From: Pyxidicoccus xibeiensis
GTDB lineage: Bacteria > Myxococcota > Myxococcia > Myxococcales > Myxococcaceae
Direction: 5' to 3'
Assembly (NCBI RefSeq): GCF_024198175.1
Contig: NZ_JAJVKV010000003.1
Span: 868,001 to 932,000 of the forward strand
Length of the DNA: 64,000 bases
A program made the translations under genes and the position numbers. Below, piece after piece: positions 46,439 through 57,428 of this stretch. Below the pieces are notes generated by a model. That model did not search any database, was not told the origin of the DNA, and saw nothing but the letters and a program-made list of their open reading frames with translations. Each line of letters begins with the position of its first letter. Position 1 is the first letter of the stretch.

Positions 46439-46869
46439 GCGCCGCCGGGCCCGGCCGCCGCGGAAGCCGGAAGGAACACTCCTTCCGCGCAGCCGCCTTC
46501 CGACCGCAGGGGGGTGGAAGGAATGCTCCCTCCGCGCAGCCGCCTTCCGGCCGCAGGGGTGGAAGGAACGCTCCTTCCGCGCAGCCGCCTTCGGCCGCAG
46601 GAGTGGAAGGAACGCTCCTTCCACCCGGAGGCCTGCCTCGGAGCCGGGAAGGAACGTGTATTCCGCCTGAGGCTCGACGCCCTGAAGGCCTCATCCGCGT
46701 CATGAGTCAGCCGGCATCAGAGTCGCAACCGGACTCCAAACCGCAGGCTCGGTCCGCCTCCTTCCACGTCAGGTGGAATCCTGCGTCCCGCCTGCGCGCC
46801 AGGGGCCGCCGGGGTGAAAACACGGGGTGTGCGGGGTGACGGGAGCGGGCCGCGCGGTACACTGCGGGC
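46439..46869. other. Intergenic stretch with hairpin-repeat array
   Basis: This 431-bp stretch follows the acidic protein gene. It holds the hairpin array (46469-46664) and a further 200 bp with no gene. The stretch from 46665 to 46869 should contain the promoter of the kinase gene, but no clear hexamers were found. Confidence 0.6.
46469..46664. repeat. Array of five hairpin repeats
   Basis: GGAAGGA-NNNN-TCCTTCC hairpins (7-bp stems) occur at 46469, 46516, 46561 and 46605, and a decayed copy at 46647. The first four have spacings of 47, 45 and 44 bp; the conserved flank is GCGCAGCCGCCTTC. The array sits directly after the sigma operon and could block transcription or stabilise the transcript. 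Confidence 0.85.
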
Positions 46870-47805
46870 ATGCTCGTCGCGGTCCCCCGCCCCGTCGAGG
46901 TGCCCTCTCGCCGTTTCGGCCAGTACCTGCTGCGCACGCGCCTCGGCTCGGGAGGCATGGCAGAGGTGTTCCTCGCGGACGCGGTGGATCACCGCGGCCA
47001 GCCCTTCAGCGTGGCCCTCAAGCTGATGCGCCGGGACGTGCCCGCGGAAGCGTTCGCCGACGAGGCGGACCTGATGGGCCTGCTGGAGCACCCCAACCTC
47101 GTGCAGCGCCTGGAGGTCGGTGAGGCCTTCGGCCGGCCCTTCATAGCCATGGAGCTGCTGGTGGGCGGCGACCTGGGCGGGCTGATGCGCACGCTGAAGC
47201 AGCAGCGCCAGCCCTTCCCTCAAGGCATGGCCGTGCACGTGTGCCTGGAGCTGCTGCGCGGGCTGGCCTACTTCCACCAGGCGCGTACGCGCAGCGGCCG
47301 GCCGCTGGGGCTGGTGCACGGCGACGTCAACCCCGCCAACGTCTTCTTCTCCGGTGACGGAGACGTGAAGCTCGGCGACTTCGGCGTGGCCAAGGCGCAG
47401 GGAGCGAACATCGGCCCCGAGGACGGCGTGGCCGCGGGCAAGCTGCACTACCTCTCCCCCGAGCAGACCCGCGGAGAGCCGCTCACGCCCGCCTCCGACG
47501 TCTTCGCGGTGGGCATCGTCCTGCACGAGCTGCTGGTGGGCGCACACCCCTTCCAGCGAGAGCAGACGGACCCGGACATCGTGATGGCGGCCATCCGCGC
47601 GGCGCGCCTCCACCTGCCCTTCACGATGGACCGGACGCTGGCCGCCATCCTCCGCAAGGCGCTGGCGCCGGACGTGGCCACCCGCTACCGCACCGCGGGC
47701 GAGCTGGCCGGCGCGCTCCTCACCTGGTCCCTGGACACCGGCGAGTCCCCCACGCGCGCGGACCTGCGGCACTGGCTCGCCGAGTCGCTGGGCCTCATCG
47801 GCTAG
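46870..47805 (+). CDS. Hanks-type Ser/Thr protein kinase, atypical catalytic loop
   Basis: The 311-residue cytoplasmic protein is a kinase domain with no membrane or sensor part. The Gly loop is LGSGGMAEVF, the ATP-binding Lys is in VALKLM (residue 51), DFG is at 170 and YLSPEQ replaces APE at 195-199. The catalytic loop reads HGDVNPAN at 150-157 in place of HRDxKPxN: the Arg before Asp is Gly, and the Lys two residues after Asp is Asn. The loop Asp and Asn are kept. Many myxobacterial kinases have HRDVSPxN, so Lys loss is tolerated in the group, but activity should be tested. Confidence 0.85.
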   Translation: MLVAVPRPVEVPSRRFGQYLLRTRLGSGGMAEVFLADAVDHRGQPFSVALKLMRRDVPAEAFADEADLMGLLEHPNLVQRLEVGEAFGRPFIAMELLVGGDLGGLMRTLKQQRQPFPQGMAVHVCLELLRGLAYFHQARTRSGRPLGLVHGDVNPANVFFSGDGDVKLGDFGVAKAQGANIGPEDGVAAGKLHYLSPEQTRGEPLTPASDVFAVGIVLHELLVGAHPFQREQTDPDIVMAAIRAARLHLPFTMDRTLAAILRKALAPDVATRYRTAGELAGALLTWSLDTGESPTRADLRHWLAESLGLIG

Positions 47806-47820
47806 CGGGAGAAATGACGA

Positions 47821-47853
47821 AGCCCGGGCCCCCACACTTGGGGAACCCGGGCT
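47821..47853. terminator. Bidirectional terminator between kinase and glmS genes
   Basis: AGCCCGGG at 47821-47828 pairs with CCCGGGCT at 47846-47853, with inner CCCCA/TGGGG pairing. The two genes converge on it. Confidence 0.75.
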
Positions 47854-47882
47854 CTGTGTCACTTCACGCAATCAGCCGGTGG

Positions 47883-49718
<1,836 letters not shown>

Positions 49719-49813
49719 ATCCGACCTCTCTCTCACGCCCGCGCCCACCGGAGCAATCCGGGGCATTCCCCTACACACCATCCGGGCAGTTCTCTGCCTG
49801 CCCACCAAGCAAG

Positions 49814-49833
49814 AGCCGCGCCTACTCGCGGCT
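49814..49833 (-). terminator. Hairpin between glmU and glmS
   Basis: AGCCGCG pairs with CGCGGCT around a 6-base loop and overlaps the last base pairs of glmU. There is no T-tract; it may attenuate rather than end the transcript. Confidence 0.4.
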
Positions 49834-51226
49834 AGGCCTTCTGCGCCCTGCGAGCCTTCTTCGCGGCCACCCAGCCCTCCTTGGTGACCTGCGGCGCCCG
49901 TGACACGGCGAGGCTCCCAGGAGGCACATTTTTCGTCACCGTGGTGCCCGCACCGACATACGCGCCGTCTCCCACCTTCACCGGGGCGACGAGCTGCGTG
50001 TCCGAGCCGATGAACACCCCGTCACCCAGCTCCGTGACGTGCTTGTTCACCCCGTCATAGTTACAGGTGATGGTGCCCGCCCCGACGTTGCAACCGGCGC
50101 CGATGCTCGCGTCGCCCAGGTAAGTCAGGTGGTTGGCCTTGGAGCCCTTGCCGATCTTGGCCTTCTTCGTTTCCACGAAGTTGCCCAGATGCACATCTTC
50201 GGCCAGCTCCGTGCCGGGCCGCAGGCGGGAGAACGGGCCAATGACGTTCCGCTCGCCCACCTTCGCCTCCTCCAGCACGGAGTAGGGCTTGATGATGGTG
50301 CCGTCCGCCACGGTGGAGGCCGTCAGCACGCTGCCCTGGCCGATGGTGACACCCCGGCCCACCACGGTGCCCGCGGCCAGCGTCACCATGGGGGCCACCT
50401 CGGTGTCCGGGCCCACCACGACGCCCTCTTCGATGTAGGTGGTGGCCGGGTCCTGGATGGACACCCCCGCGCGCATGTGCGCCTCGTTGATGCGCTGCTG
50501 GAGGACGCGAGCGCGCGCGGCCAGCTCCACGCGGTCATTCACGCCCGCGGTCTCCGTGGCGTCCGCGTCCACCGAGCCCACCGGGCCCACCTTCGCGGCC
50601 ATCTCCACCAGGTCCGTGAGGTAGTACTCGCCCTGCGCGTTCTGCGGCTTGATTTGAGCCAGCGCCTTCCAGAGGAAGGCCGCGTCCACCGAGTAGATGC
50701 CCGCGTTGCACTCGCGAACCTTGAGTTGCTCCGGGGTGCAGTCCTTGTGCTCCACGATGCGGGCCACCTTGCCCCCCTCGCGGATGACGCGGCCGTAGCC
50801 GGTGGGGTCCTCGAGTGTGGTGGACACCATCGCCAGGGGGCCGCCCGTCCTGTCGTGCGCGGCCAGCAGCGCCTCCAGCGTCTCGCGGCGCAAGAGCGGC
50901 ACGTCGCCATAGAGGATGAGGACGCGGCCCGAGTACCCCTTCAGGGCCTCCTCGGCGGAGCGCACCGCGTCCGCGGTGCCGCGCTGCTCACGCTGCAGGG
51001 CGAAGCGCAGCGGGGCGTCCGGGAAGAGGGCGCGAACCGTCTTCTCCACCGCCTCCGCCTGGTGTCCCACCACCGGCACCACGTGCGAGGCACCCAGTTC
51101 GAGGGCCCGCTTGAGGGGATAGGCGCAGATGGGCCGCCCGAGGATGGGGTGAAGGACCTTCGCCTTCTCCGACTTCATCCGCGTGCCCTTGCCCGCGCAC
51201 AACACCACCGCCGCCAGAGCTGTCAT
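49832..51226 (-). CDS. glmU: Bifunctional UDP-GlcNAc pyrophosphorylase / glucosamine-1-phosphate acetyltransferase
   Basis: The 464-residue protein has the N-terminal nucleotidyltransferase domain with [21 protein letters not shown], then [11 protein letters not shown] and YGDVPLL. The C-terminal left-handed beta-helix has hexapeptide repeats ([35 protein letters not shown]) and [15 protein letters not shown], the acetyltransferase site with the catalytic His upstream. It ends in a basic KKARRAQKA. GlmU completes UDP-GlcNAc synthesis. A small ORF ends 12 bp upstream of it and glmS follows, making an amino-sugar operon. Confidence 0.96.
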   Translation of the reverse strand: MTALAAVVLCAGKGTRMKSEKAKVLHPILGRPICAYPLKRALELGASHVVPVVGHQAEAVEKTVRALFPDAPLRFALQREQRGTADAVRSAEEALKGYSGRVLILYGDVPLLRRETLEALLAAHDRTGGPLAMVSTTLEDPTGYGRVIREGGKVARIVEHKDCTPEQLKVRECNAGIYSVDAAFLWKALAQIKPQNAQGEYYLTDLVEMAAKVGPVGSVDADATETAGVNDRVELAARARVLQQRINEAHMRAGVSIQDPATTYIEEGVVVGPDTEVAPMVTLAAGTVVGRGVTIGQGSVLTASTVADGTIIKPYSVLEEAKVGERNVIGPFSRLRPGTELAEDVHLGNFVETKKAKIGKGSKANHLTYLGDASIGAGCNVGAGTITCNYDGVNKHVTELGDGVFIGSDTQLVAPVKVGDGAYVGAGTTVTKNVPPGSLAVSRAPQVTKEGWVAAKKARRAQKA

Positions 51227-51237
51227 GCGGCGGAGAA

Positions 51238-51444
51238 TTAGGGACAGGGAATCGACTCGTCAACCGCACCCGGCGTCGAAGACTCCGGGTTTTCAACGGG
51301 CTGGGTTCCCGCACTGACGGCCACCCCCAGCACGTTGCTCTGGACGGTGATGCCAAAACAGGGTCTCCGGAAGACTGTCACCTGACCCGAGGGTGGGACG
51401 GACCCGGGTGGTGTCTTTCGCTCGGGCGTGGCAGGCGTGCTCAT
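51238..51444 (-). CDS. Small protein of unknown function upstream of glmU
   Basis: The 68-residue ORF starts [14 protein letters not shown] with GGGGGAG five bases upstream. Its middle contains [19 protein letters not shown] and the rest is Ser/Pro/Glu rich, ending SIPCP. It ends 12 bp before glmU and is on the same strand, so it probably belongs to the operon. No family is recognised; the good ribosome binding site is the main support. Confidence 0.45.
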   Translation of the reverse strand: MSTPATPERKTPPGSVPPSGQVTVFRRPCFGITVQSNVLGVAVSAGTQPVENPESSTPGAVDESIPCP

Positions 51445-51693
51445 ACGCTCCCCCGAATACGGCTCATGATGACTGAAGGATGCACGCTCCGGGATAACAA
51501 TCCAAGAGGAAAAATGCTGCTGAGTTGAAATCCTGGTTCTGGGAGGCGCGTTCGTGCATACCGGGAGTCCTGTAGTCCGACAGGCGCTCCCGAGTCCCGA
51601 CCCCGCAGGGTGGGTTTCTGTCTCCTGGGTAACACACCACCCAGGACGAAGGCGAGGGCAGGGACATTCACGGGCGCCAGGAGGGGTGGACCG

Positions 51694-53478
51694 GTGAAGG
51701 ACACGAGCTTCAGGAGTGAAGCCTCGCGCCTGGGTGCGAGGGCCGTGGGAGTCGCGGTGCTGCTGGCGGCGTGTGTGGCACAGGCGGCGCGCCCCTACCG
51801 GGGCGGCGCGGTGGCCACGGCGTACCCGCAGGCGAGCGCGGCGGCGCTGGAGATGCTGGACAAGGGCGGCAACTCCGTGGACGCGGCGGTGGCGGCGGCC
51901 TTCGTCGGCTCGGTGGTGGGCATGTACAACTCGGGCATCGGCGGGGGCGGCTTCGCGCTGGTGCACGACGGGAAGACGGGCGAGACGAAGGTGCTCGACT
52001 TCCGCGAGGTGGCGCCCAAGGCGGCCACGCGCGACATGTACGTCAAGGACGGCCAGGTGGTGCCGGGCCTGTCCACGGACGGCGTGCTGAGCGTGGCGGT
52101 GCCGGGCGCGGTGGCCGGCTACCTCCAGCTGCTCAAGGAGCACGGGAAGCTGCCCCCGGCCGTGGTGCTGGCGCCGGCCATCAACCTGGCCCGCAAGGGC
52201 TTCTGGGTGACGCCGCGCTACCAGACGGCGGTGAAGGGCCGGCTGGAGTGCCTGCGCAAGGACGCGGAAGCCTCGCGCGTGTTCCTGGTGAAGAACGAGC
52301 AGGGCGTGCCGGACGTGCCGCCGCTGGGCTACCTCCTGAAGCAGCCGGACCTGGCGCGCACGCTGAGCGCGATGGCGAAGAGCGGCCCCCGCGCCTTCTA
52401 TGCGGGCCCGGTGGCCAAGGCCATGGTGGACACGGTGCAGGCGGGCGGCGGCATCCTCACGCTGGAGGACCTGGCCACCTACAAGACGCGCCCCCGGCCC
52501 GCGCTGGAGGGCAGCTACCGCGGCCACCGCATCCTCACCATGCCCCCGCCCAGCGCGGGCGGCGTGGCCGTGCTCCAGGTCCTGGGCGCCCTGGAGAAGC
52601 TGCGCCCGCAGGGCCTGGCGTTCAGGGACCCGGACGCGCTGCACCTCTACGTGGAGGCGGTGCGACGGGCGTACGTGGACCGGACGAAGTTCCTGGGCGA
52701 CCCGGACTTCTCGGACGTGCCCACCGCGCGGCTGGTGTCCCCCGGCCACATCGCGGACCTGGCGGGCTCCATCGACCCGAAGAAGGCCACGCCCAGCGCG
52801 TCGCTGCTGGCGCCCGTGGCCGGCGCGAAGGGCTCCACGCTGCCGCAGCAGCCGGCGCCGCCGCCCGTCCCCGCGCCGGAGAAGAAGAACACCACGCACG
52901 TCTCGGTCATCGACAAGGACGGCAACGCGGTGGCGATGACGACCACGGTGAACTACGGCTTCGGCTCGTGCGTGGTGGCCAAGGGCACGGGCGTGCTGCT
53001 CAACGACGAGATGGACGACTTCTCGGCGCAGCCCGGCGTGCCCAACGCGTACGGCCTGGTGACGGGCGAGCCCAACTCGATTCAGCCCGGCAAGGTGCCG
53101 CAGTCCTCCATGTCGCCCACGCTGGTGTTCTCCAAGGAGGACCCCAGGCGGGTGATGCTGGCGGTGGGCAGCCCGGGCGGCTCGACGATTCCGACCACCG
53201 TCATCCAGGTCATCAGCCACGTGGTGGACAGCGGCATGGACCTGACGCGCGCGGTGGGCGAGGGGCGCGTGCACCACCAGTACCTGCCGGACGAGCTGTG
53301 GGTGGACCGGTGGGGCCTGGAGCCGGCCACGCTGTCCACGCTGGAGGCGAAGGGCCACAAGCTTCGCCGGGTGGAGCAGTGGGGAGACGCGGAGGCGGTG
53401 TTCAGCGACCCGAAGACGAACCTGCGCTACTCCGCGAGCGACCCGCGCAACGAGGGCGTGGCCCTGGGGCAGGACTGA
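51694..53478 (+). CDS. ggt: Gamma-glutamyltransferase
   Basis: The start is GTG with AGGAGGGG about seven bases upstream. The 594-residue precursor has a signal peptide (LGARAVGVAVLLAACVAQAA). The large subunit begins GGAVATAYPQAS, and the self-cleavage site is NTTHVSV, with nucleophile Thr400. The small subunit has DKDGNAVAMTTTVNYGFGS, QSSMSPTLVF and GSPGGSTIPTTV, as in E. coli Ggt. It hydrolyses or transfers the gamma-glutamyl group of glutathione in the periplasm. The TatD-like gene follows after three bases. Confidence 0.93.
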   Translation: MKDTSFRSEASRLGARAVGVAVLLAACVAQAARPYRGGAVATAYPQASAAALEMLDKGGNSVDAAVAAAFVGSVVGMYNSGIGGGGFALVHDGKTGETKVLDFREVAPKAATRDMYVKDGQVVPGLSTDGVLSVAVPGAVAGYLQLLKEHGKLPPAVVLAPAINLARKGFWVTPRYQTAVKGRLECLRKDAEASRVFLVKNEQGVPDVPPLGYLLKQPDLARTLSAMAKSGPRAFYAGPVAKAMVDTVQAGGGILTLEDLATYKTRPRPALEGSYRGHRILTMPPPSAGGVAVLQVLGALEKLRPQGLAFRDPDALHLYVEAVRRAYVDRTKFLGDPDFSDVPTARLVSPGHIADLAGSIDPKKATPSASLLAPVAGAKGSTLPQQPAPPPVPAPEKKNTTHVSVIDKDGNAVAMTTTVNYGFGSCVVAKGTGVLLNDEMDDFSAQPGVPNAYGLVTGEPNSIQPGKVPQSSMSPTLVFSKEDPRRVMLAVGSPGGSTIPTTVIQVISHVVDSGMDLTRAVGEGRVHHQYLPDELWVDRWGLEPATLSTLEAKGHKLRRVEQWGDAEAVFSDPKTNLRYSASDPRNEGVALGQD

Positions 53479-53481
53479 GCG

Positions 53482-54264
53482 GTGCCGGCGCCCCTCTCCA
53501 TCTTCGACGCGCACCTGCACCCCGAGGGCCTGAGCGACCAGGACCTGGAGTCCATGCGCTTCTTCGGGGTGGAGCGGGCCCTCGTCGTGGCGCACCACTT
53601 CCCGGAGCCCACGTCCAAGGCGCTGCTGCGCCACTTCGATGACCTGGTGGAGCGCCAGCTCCCCCGGCTGGAGCGGGCCGGCATCCGCGCCTGGGCCGCG
53701 CTGGGCGTGCACCCGCGCTGCATCCCCCGGCGCGGACTGTCCGAGGTCCTCTCCGCGCTGCCGGACTACTTCCAGGGTGGCCGCGTGGTGGCGCTGGGCG
53801 AGACGGGGCTGCACGCGGGCGGCGAAGAGGAGGAGGAGGCCTTCCTGGAGCAGCTCGCGCTGGCGCGCAGCCTCAAGCTGCGCGTGGTGGTGCACACGCC
53901 CACCGTCGACAAGGAGCGCCACACCCGGCGCATCCTCACGCTGCTGCGCCAGTCCGGCGTGCTGCCCTCGCGCGTGCTGGTGGACCACGCCAACGCGCGC
54001 ACGGTGCGCACCATCCTCGAGGTGGGCCACTGGGCCGGGCTGACGCTGCACCCGGAGGCCCTCAAGGCCGAGCGCGCGGTGGCCGTGGTGCGGCGGCTGG
54101 GCAGCGAGCGGCTGATGCTCAACTCGGACGCGGGCGACGGCGCCGGAGACATCCTCGGCCTGGCGCGCACCGCCAACCTCCTGGCCAAGGCCAACCTCTC
54201 CGAGCGCATCGTCCGCCGCATCGCCCACGAGAACGCCGGCCGCTTCTTCCAGATAACCGGCTGA
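53482..54264 (+). CDS. TatD-like metal-dependent hydrolase
   Basis: The start is GTG, directly after the ggt stop. The 260-residue TIM-barrel protein opens with FDAHLHPEGL (HxH metal ligands). GLGVHPR-like ALGVHPRCI, LGETGLHAGG (Glu ligand), VVVHTPT (His) and LMLNSDAGD (Asp) follow in TatD order. TatD enzymes are Mg-dependent DNases or phosphodiesterases, but this branch is only distantly related, and its substrate is unknown. It should be cotranscribed with ggt. Confidence 0.8.
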   Translation: MPAPLSIFDAHLHPEGLSDQDLESMRFFGVERALVVAHHFPEPTSKALLRHFDDLVERQLPRLERAGIRAWAALGVHPRCIPRRGLSEVLSALPDYFQGGRVVALGETGLHAGGEEEEEAFLEQLALARSLKLRVVVHTPTVDKERHTRRILTLLRQSGVLPSRVLVDHANARTVRTILEVGHWAGLTLHPEALKAERAVAVVRRLGSERLMLNSDAGDGAGDILGLARTANLLAKANLSERIVRRIAHENAGRFFQITG

Positions 54265-54451
54265 AGCCCACGCTCCCGCAGCGCGCCCCTCCAACTTCTC
54301 ACAGTCGAAGAGTCGCCCCGGAAACCCGCGCTCCCGGTGTGCATTCTTGCGACGGAGCGGGGTCTTCGTCCGTCATCTCCGATGGGGCATGCCGCGGAAG
54401 GAAATAGGCCGGACCGCCGCCCGTTGCCCCTTACCCCCTCCGGGAGGGCAC

Positions 54452-56497
54452 TTGCGCCCCATGCTCGCCATCCTCGCCACCCTCACACTGTCGGGGTGCG
54501 CCGCGACCTCGAACCGTCAGGCCCCTCCCGCCCGGAGCCCCCCGGCCGCCACGCCGGGCGAGCCTGACGCGGCGCACCACCTGGTCGCCACCCCCGAGCG
54601 CTTCCTCGCCGCCTGTGCGCGGGACGTCGCGCGGGCGCGCGAGGCGGTGGAGCGGCTGGTGGCGCTGCCCGCGCCGCGAGACACGGAGGCGGCCCTCGCC
54701 GCGTATGACGACGCCGTGGCGCTGCTGGAGGACGCGCTCGCGCGCGCGGGCGTGGCCGCCGTGGCGCACCCGGACGCGGGCTACCGCGCGGCGGGCGAGC
54801 GGTGCGAGCGCGAGGTGGAGGCGGTGCGCACGGCGCTGTCGCTGGACGGGCGCGTCTACGAGGCGCTGGCGTCCCTGGATTTGGGAGGACAGGACGTGGC
54901 CACGCGGCGCTGGGTCACGCGGGTGCTGCGCGGCTTCCGGCGCGCGGGCGTGGACCGGGACGCGGCCACGCGCGAGCGGCTGCGGCAGCTGCACGAGGAG
55001 CTCACCGCGCTGGGCCAGGTGTTCAGCCGCCACATCCACGAGGACGTGCGGCACGTGGACCTGCTGCCCCAGGCGCTGGAGGGCCTGCCGGAGGACTACG
55101 TGCGCGCCCACCCGCCGGGGCCGGACGGCCGGGTGCGCATCACCACCGACACGCCGGACTACCTGCCCTTCATGGCCTACGCGCGCAGCAGCCCGGCCCG
55201 CGAGGCGCTCTGGCGCGCCAGCCGGATGCGGGGCCACCCGGCCAACCTGGACACGCTGTCACGCATGCTCCGGGTGCGCCACGCGCTGGCCACGCTGCTG
55301 GGCTACCCGAGCTGGGCCGCGTATGCCTCCGAGGACAAGATGGTGGGCCGGGAGCAGGTGGCCGCGGACTTCATCGAGCGCCTCTCTGACGCCGCCGCCG
55401 GGCGCGCGCGGGAGGACTACGCGGCGCTGCTGGCGCGCAAGCGGCGCGACGTGCCGGACGCCACGGAGGTGGAGCCCTGGGAGCAGGCGTGGCTGGAGGA
55501 CCGGGTGCGCGCCGAGCAGCACCGCTTCGACTCGCGCGAGCTGCGGCCGTACTTCGAGTACACGCGGGTGAAGCAGGGGCTGCTGGACATCACCTCGCGC
55601 CTGTTCGGGCTCACCTACCAGCGCGTGCCGGACGCGCGCGTGTGGCACCCGGACGTGGAGGCCTGGGACGTCTACGAGGGCCCCACGCACCTGGGGCGCT
55701 TCTACCTGGACATGCACCCGCGCCCGGGCAAGTTCACCCACGCCGCGCAGTGGGACCTGGCCACCGGCCGCGACGGGAAGTCCCTGCCGGAGGCGGTGCT
55801 GGTGTGCAACTTCCCCCGCCCCGGCATCCACCCCGCCCTGCTCCAGCACGCCGAGGTGCGCACCTTCTTCCACGAGTTCGGCCACCTGCTGCACCACATC
55901 CTCGGAGGCCGCGCGCGCTGGGCGGCCCTGTCCGGCTCGCGCACCGAGCGCGACTTCGTGGAGGCCCCCGCGCAGGTGCTGGAGGAGTGGGCCTGGCGCC
56001 CCGAGTCCCTGCGCCTGTTCGCCCGGCACGTGGACACCGGCGAGCCCCTGTCCGAGGACACCATCGCCCGCATGCGGCGCGCGGACGCCTTCGGCAAGGG
56101 GCTGTGGCTGCGCCGGCAGCTCTTCTACGCCGCCGTCAGCCTCCAGCTGCACACCGGGGACCCGGCCGGCCTGGACACCACCACGCGCGTGAAGGACCTC
56201 CAGGCGCGCTACCTGCCCTTCCGCGCCATGGACGACACCTACGTCCACCTCTCCTTCACCCAGCTCGACGGCTACTACTCCTCCGCCTACTACGCGTACC
56301 TCTGGTCGCTCGTCATCGCGAGGGACCTGCTGACGCCCTTCCAGCAGCACGGCCTGATGGACCCCGCCACCGCGCGGCGCTTCCGCGACACCGTGCTGGG
56401 GCCCGGAGGTTCCAAGGACGCAGCCGACCTGGTGAGGGACTTCCTGGGGCGCGACCATGACTTCGGTGCCTACACCCGCTGGCTGGAGGGCGCCTGA
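54452..56497 (+). CDS. M3-family oligoendopeptidase, lipoprotein
   Basis: I place the start at a TTG with GGGAGGG just upstream; an ATG at 54461 in the same frame is the alternative. The signal LRPMLAILATLTLSGC has a lipobox, so the peptidase is probably membrane anchored. The HEFGH zinc motif lies at about residues 474-478 in FFHEFGHLLHHIL, and the third ligand Glu is in EAPAQVLEEW. Downstream HLSFTQLDGYYSSAYYAYLWS is typical of the thimet oligopeptidase family. It cleaves short peptides, here probably in the periplasm. Size, 681 residues, is normal. Confidence 0.85.
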   Translation: MRPMLAILATLTLSGCAATSNRQAPPARSPPAATPGEPDAAHHLVATPERFLAACARDVARAREAVERLVALPAPRDTEAALAAYDDAVALLEDALARAGVAAVAHPDAGYRAAGERCEREVEAVRTALSLDGRVYEALASLDLGGQDVATRRWVTRVLRGFRRAGVDRDAATRERLRQLHEELTALGQVFSRHIHEDVRHVDLLPQALEGLPEDYVRAHPPGPDGRVRITTDTPDYLPFMAYARSSPAREALWRASRMRGHPANLDTLSRMLRVRHALATLLGYPSWAAYASEDKMVGREQVAADFIERLSDAAAGRAREDYAALLARKRRDVPDATEVEPWEQAWLEDRVRAEQHRFDSRELRPYFEYTRVKQGLLDITSRLFGLTYQRVPDARVWHPDVEAWDVYEGPTHLGRFYLDMHPRPGKFTHAAQWDLATGRDGKSLPEAVLVCNFPRPGIHPALLQHAEVRTFFHEFGHLLHHILGGRARWAALSGSRTERDFVEAPAQVLEEWAWRPESLRLFARHVDTGEPLSEDTIARMRRADAFGKGLWLRRQLFYAAVSLQLHTGDPAGLDTTTRVKDLQARYLPFRAMDDTYVHLSFTQLDGYYSSAYYAYLWSLVIARDLLTPFQQHGLMDPATARRFRDTVLGPGGSKDAADLVRDFLGRDHDFGAYTRWLEGA

Positions 56498-56525
56498 CGC
56501 CGGTGAAGGGGCCTGTAAAAGCAAA

Positions 56526-56553
56526 GGGCCCCGCGATGTGAATCGCGAGGCCC
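56526..56553. terminator. Bidirectional terminator after the M3 peptidase gene
   Basis: GGGCC and CGCGAT at 56526-56537 pair with ATCGCG and GGCCC at 56542-56553 around a short loop, with one mismatch. It sits between two converging genes. Confidence 0.75.
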
Positions 56554-56607
56554 GAAGTGTTGTGAATCCGTCAATCGGCGCCCGGGGCGCCGACGCGGAG
56601 TCAGGGC

Positions 56608-56886
56608 TCAGTGCACCGCGAGTGCGGGAGCGGAGAGCTCGGGCTGCAGGGTGATGGCCTGCGCGTCAGGGTCCAACCGGACCTGCACGGGCACGCCCCG
56701 GAGCCGGTACTGGGCGAGGGAGTCCGCCGCGTCGTCGAGCAGCTGCTGGTAGCGCTCCTCCAGCTCCACCGCGATGAGCAGCATCGTCTCGCCCGCGTCC
56801 GCCACGCCCGGGCGGTACACCTGGCACCGCTGGAACCGCGCCCAGCGACCGTTCTCCATCTTCACCAGCTCGCCGTCGTAAGCCAT
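56608..56886 (-). CDS. Small soluble protein of unknown function
   Basis: The start MAYDGELVKMENGRW is preceded by AGAGGAG seven bases upstream and by a predicted promoter at 56921-56949. A longer frame to 56922 would start inside the -10 and is rejected. The 92-residue protein has a beta-like first half (MENGRWARFQRCQVYRPG) and a helical segment (EERYQQLLDDAADSLAQYRL). No family is recognised. Confidence 0.65.
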   Translation of the reverse strand: MAYDGELVKMENGRWARFQRCQVYRPGVADAGETMLLIAVELEERYQQLLDDAADSLAQYRLRGVPVQVRLDPDAQAITLQPELSAPALAVH

Positions 56887-57186
56887 GCGCAGCTCCTCTG
56901 CCGTAAAGCCAACGGATGCCAATGTAGGGATGAATTAACTCGCTGTCATCCCCCTCCTTGAAAATTCGTCAATGGCCTTGAAATCCAGTCGGTTACACGA
57001 CGGTTCGGGGGGCAGGCAGGGGGCGCCGGGGGGCGAGTGCTCAAAAATGTAAATTTGCCGGCACGTCAATGCGGTTAACGGCCCTTCCGGGTGGGCCGGT
57101 GGATCATCCGGCCGAAGAGGTGGCGGGTCCGGCGGGGCCTCGCGGGCCGGTGGCACGCGGGCGGCGCCTCCCTTAGATTCCGGGGG
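56887..57186. other. AT-richer divergent promoter region
   Basis: This 300-bp stretch lies between two divergent small genes. It is lower in GC than its surroundings (around 56930-57060) and contains a promoter for the minus-strand gene. No hexamers for the plus-strand gene were identified. Confidence 0.5.
56921..56949 (-). promoter_or_regulatory. Predicted sigma70 promoter of the 56608-56886 gene
   Basis: On the minus strand, ATGACA (5/6 of consensus) and TACATT (4/6) are separated by 17 bp. The start codon lies about 35 bp downstream of the -10. Confidence 0.55.
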
Positions 57187-57417
57187 ATGAAGTTGCCCGG
57201 GCTGTTCCGCAAAGAGCGAACCACCATCCAGGCCGCGGACGCGCAGGACCACGCCGAGCGGCTGCTGGCCGAGTCCCTGCGCATGCTCGGCCAGGTGTGC
57301 TCCAAGGTCGCGGATGCCATCGAGTCGCAGCGGCTGGCGCGGCAGGGGTATTCGCACAACACGTACCTGCGGCGGACGGACGGTGAGGGCGAGGACGGCG
57401 ACGCGAAGAAGGAGTAG
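57187..57417 (+). CDS. Small protein of unknown function
   Basis: The 76-residue protein starts MKLPGLFRKERTTIQ, preceded by a run of G. A long amphipathic helix (ADAQDHAERLLAESLRMLGQV then KVADAIESQRLARQG) fills most of it, followed by a charged, disordered tail (GEGEDGDAKKE). It might form a coiled coil. No family is recognised. The amidohydrolase gene starts 11 bp downstream, so the two may be cotranscribed. Confidence 0.55.
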   Translation: MKLPGLFRKERTTIQAADAQDHAERLLAESLRMLGQVCSKVADAIESQRLARQGYSHNTYLRRTDGEGEDGDAKKE

Positions 57418-57428
57418 GCCTCCTGTCC

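Noticed and set aside
49719-49831. A glmS ribozyme between glmU and glmS
   Set aside because: Only 113 bp are available and no conserved catalytic core is seen; glmS ribozymes are characteristic of Gram-positive bacteria.
51238-54294. A 1018-codon open frame on the minus strand
   Set aside because: It is the antisense of ggt and the TatD-like gene; only its last 68 codons have a ribosome binding site and protein-like composition.
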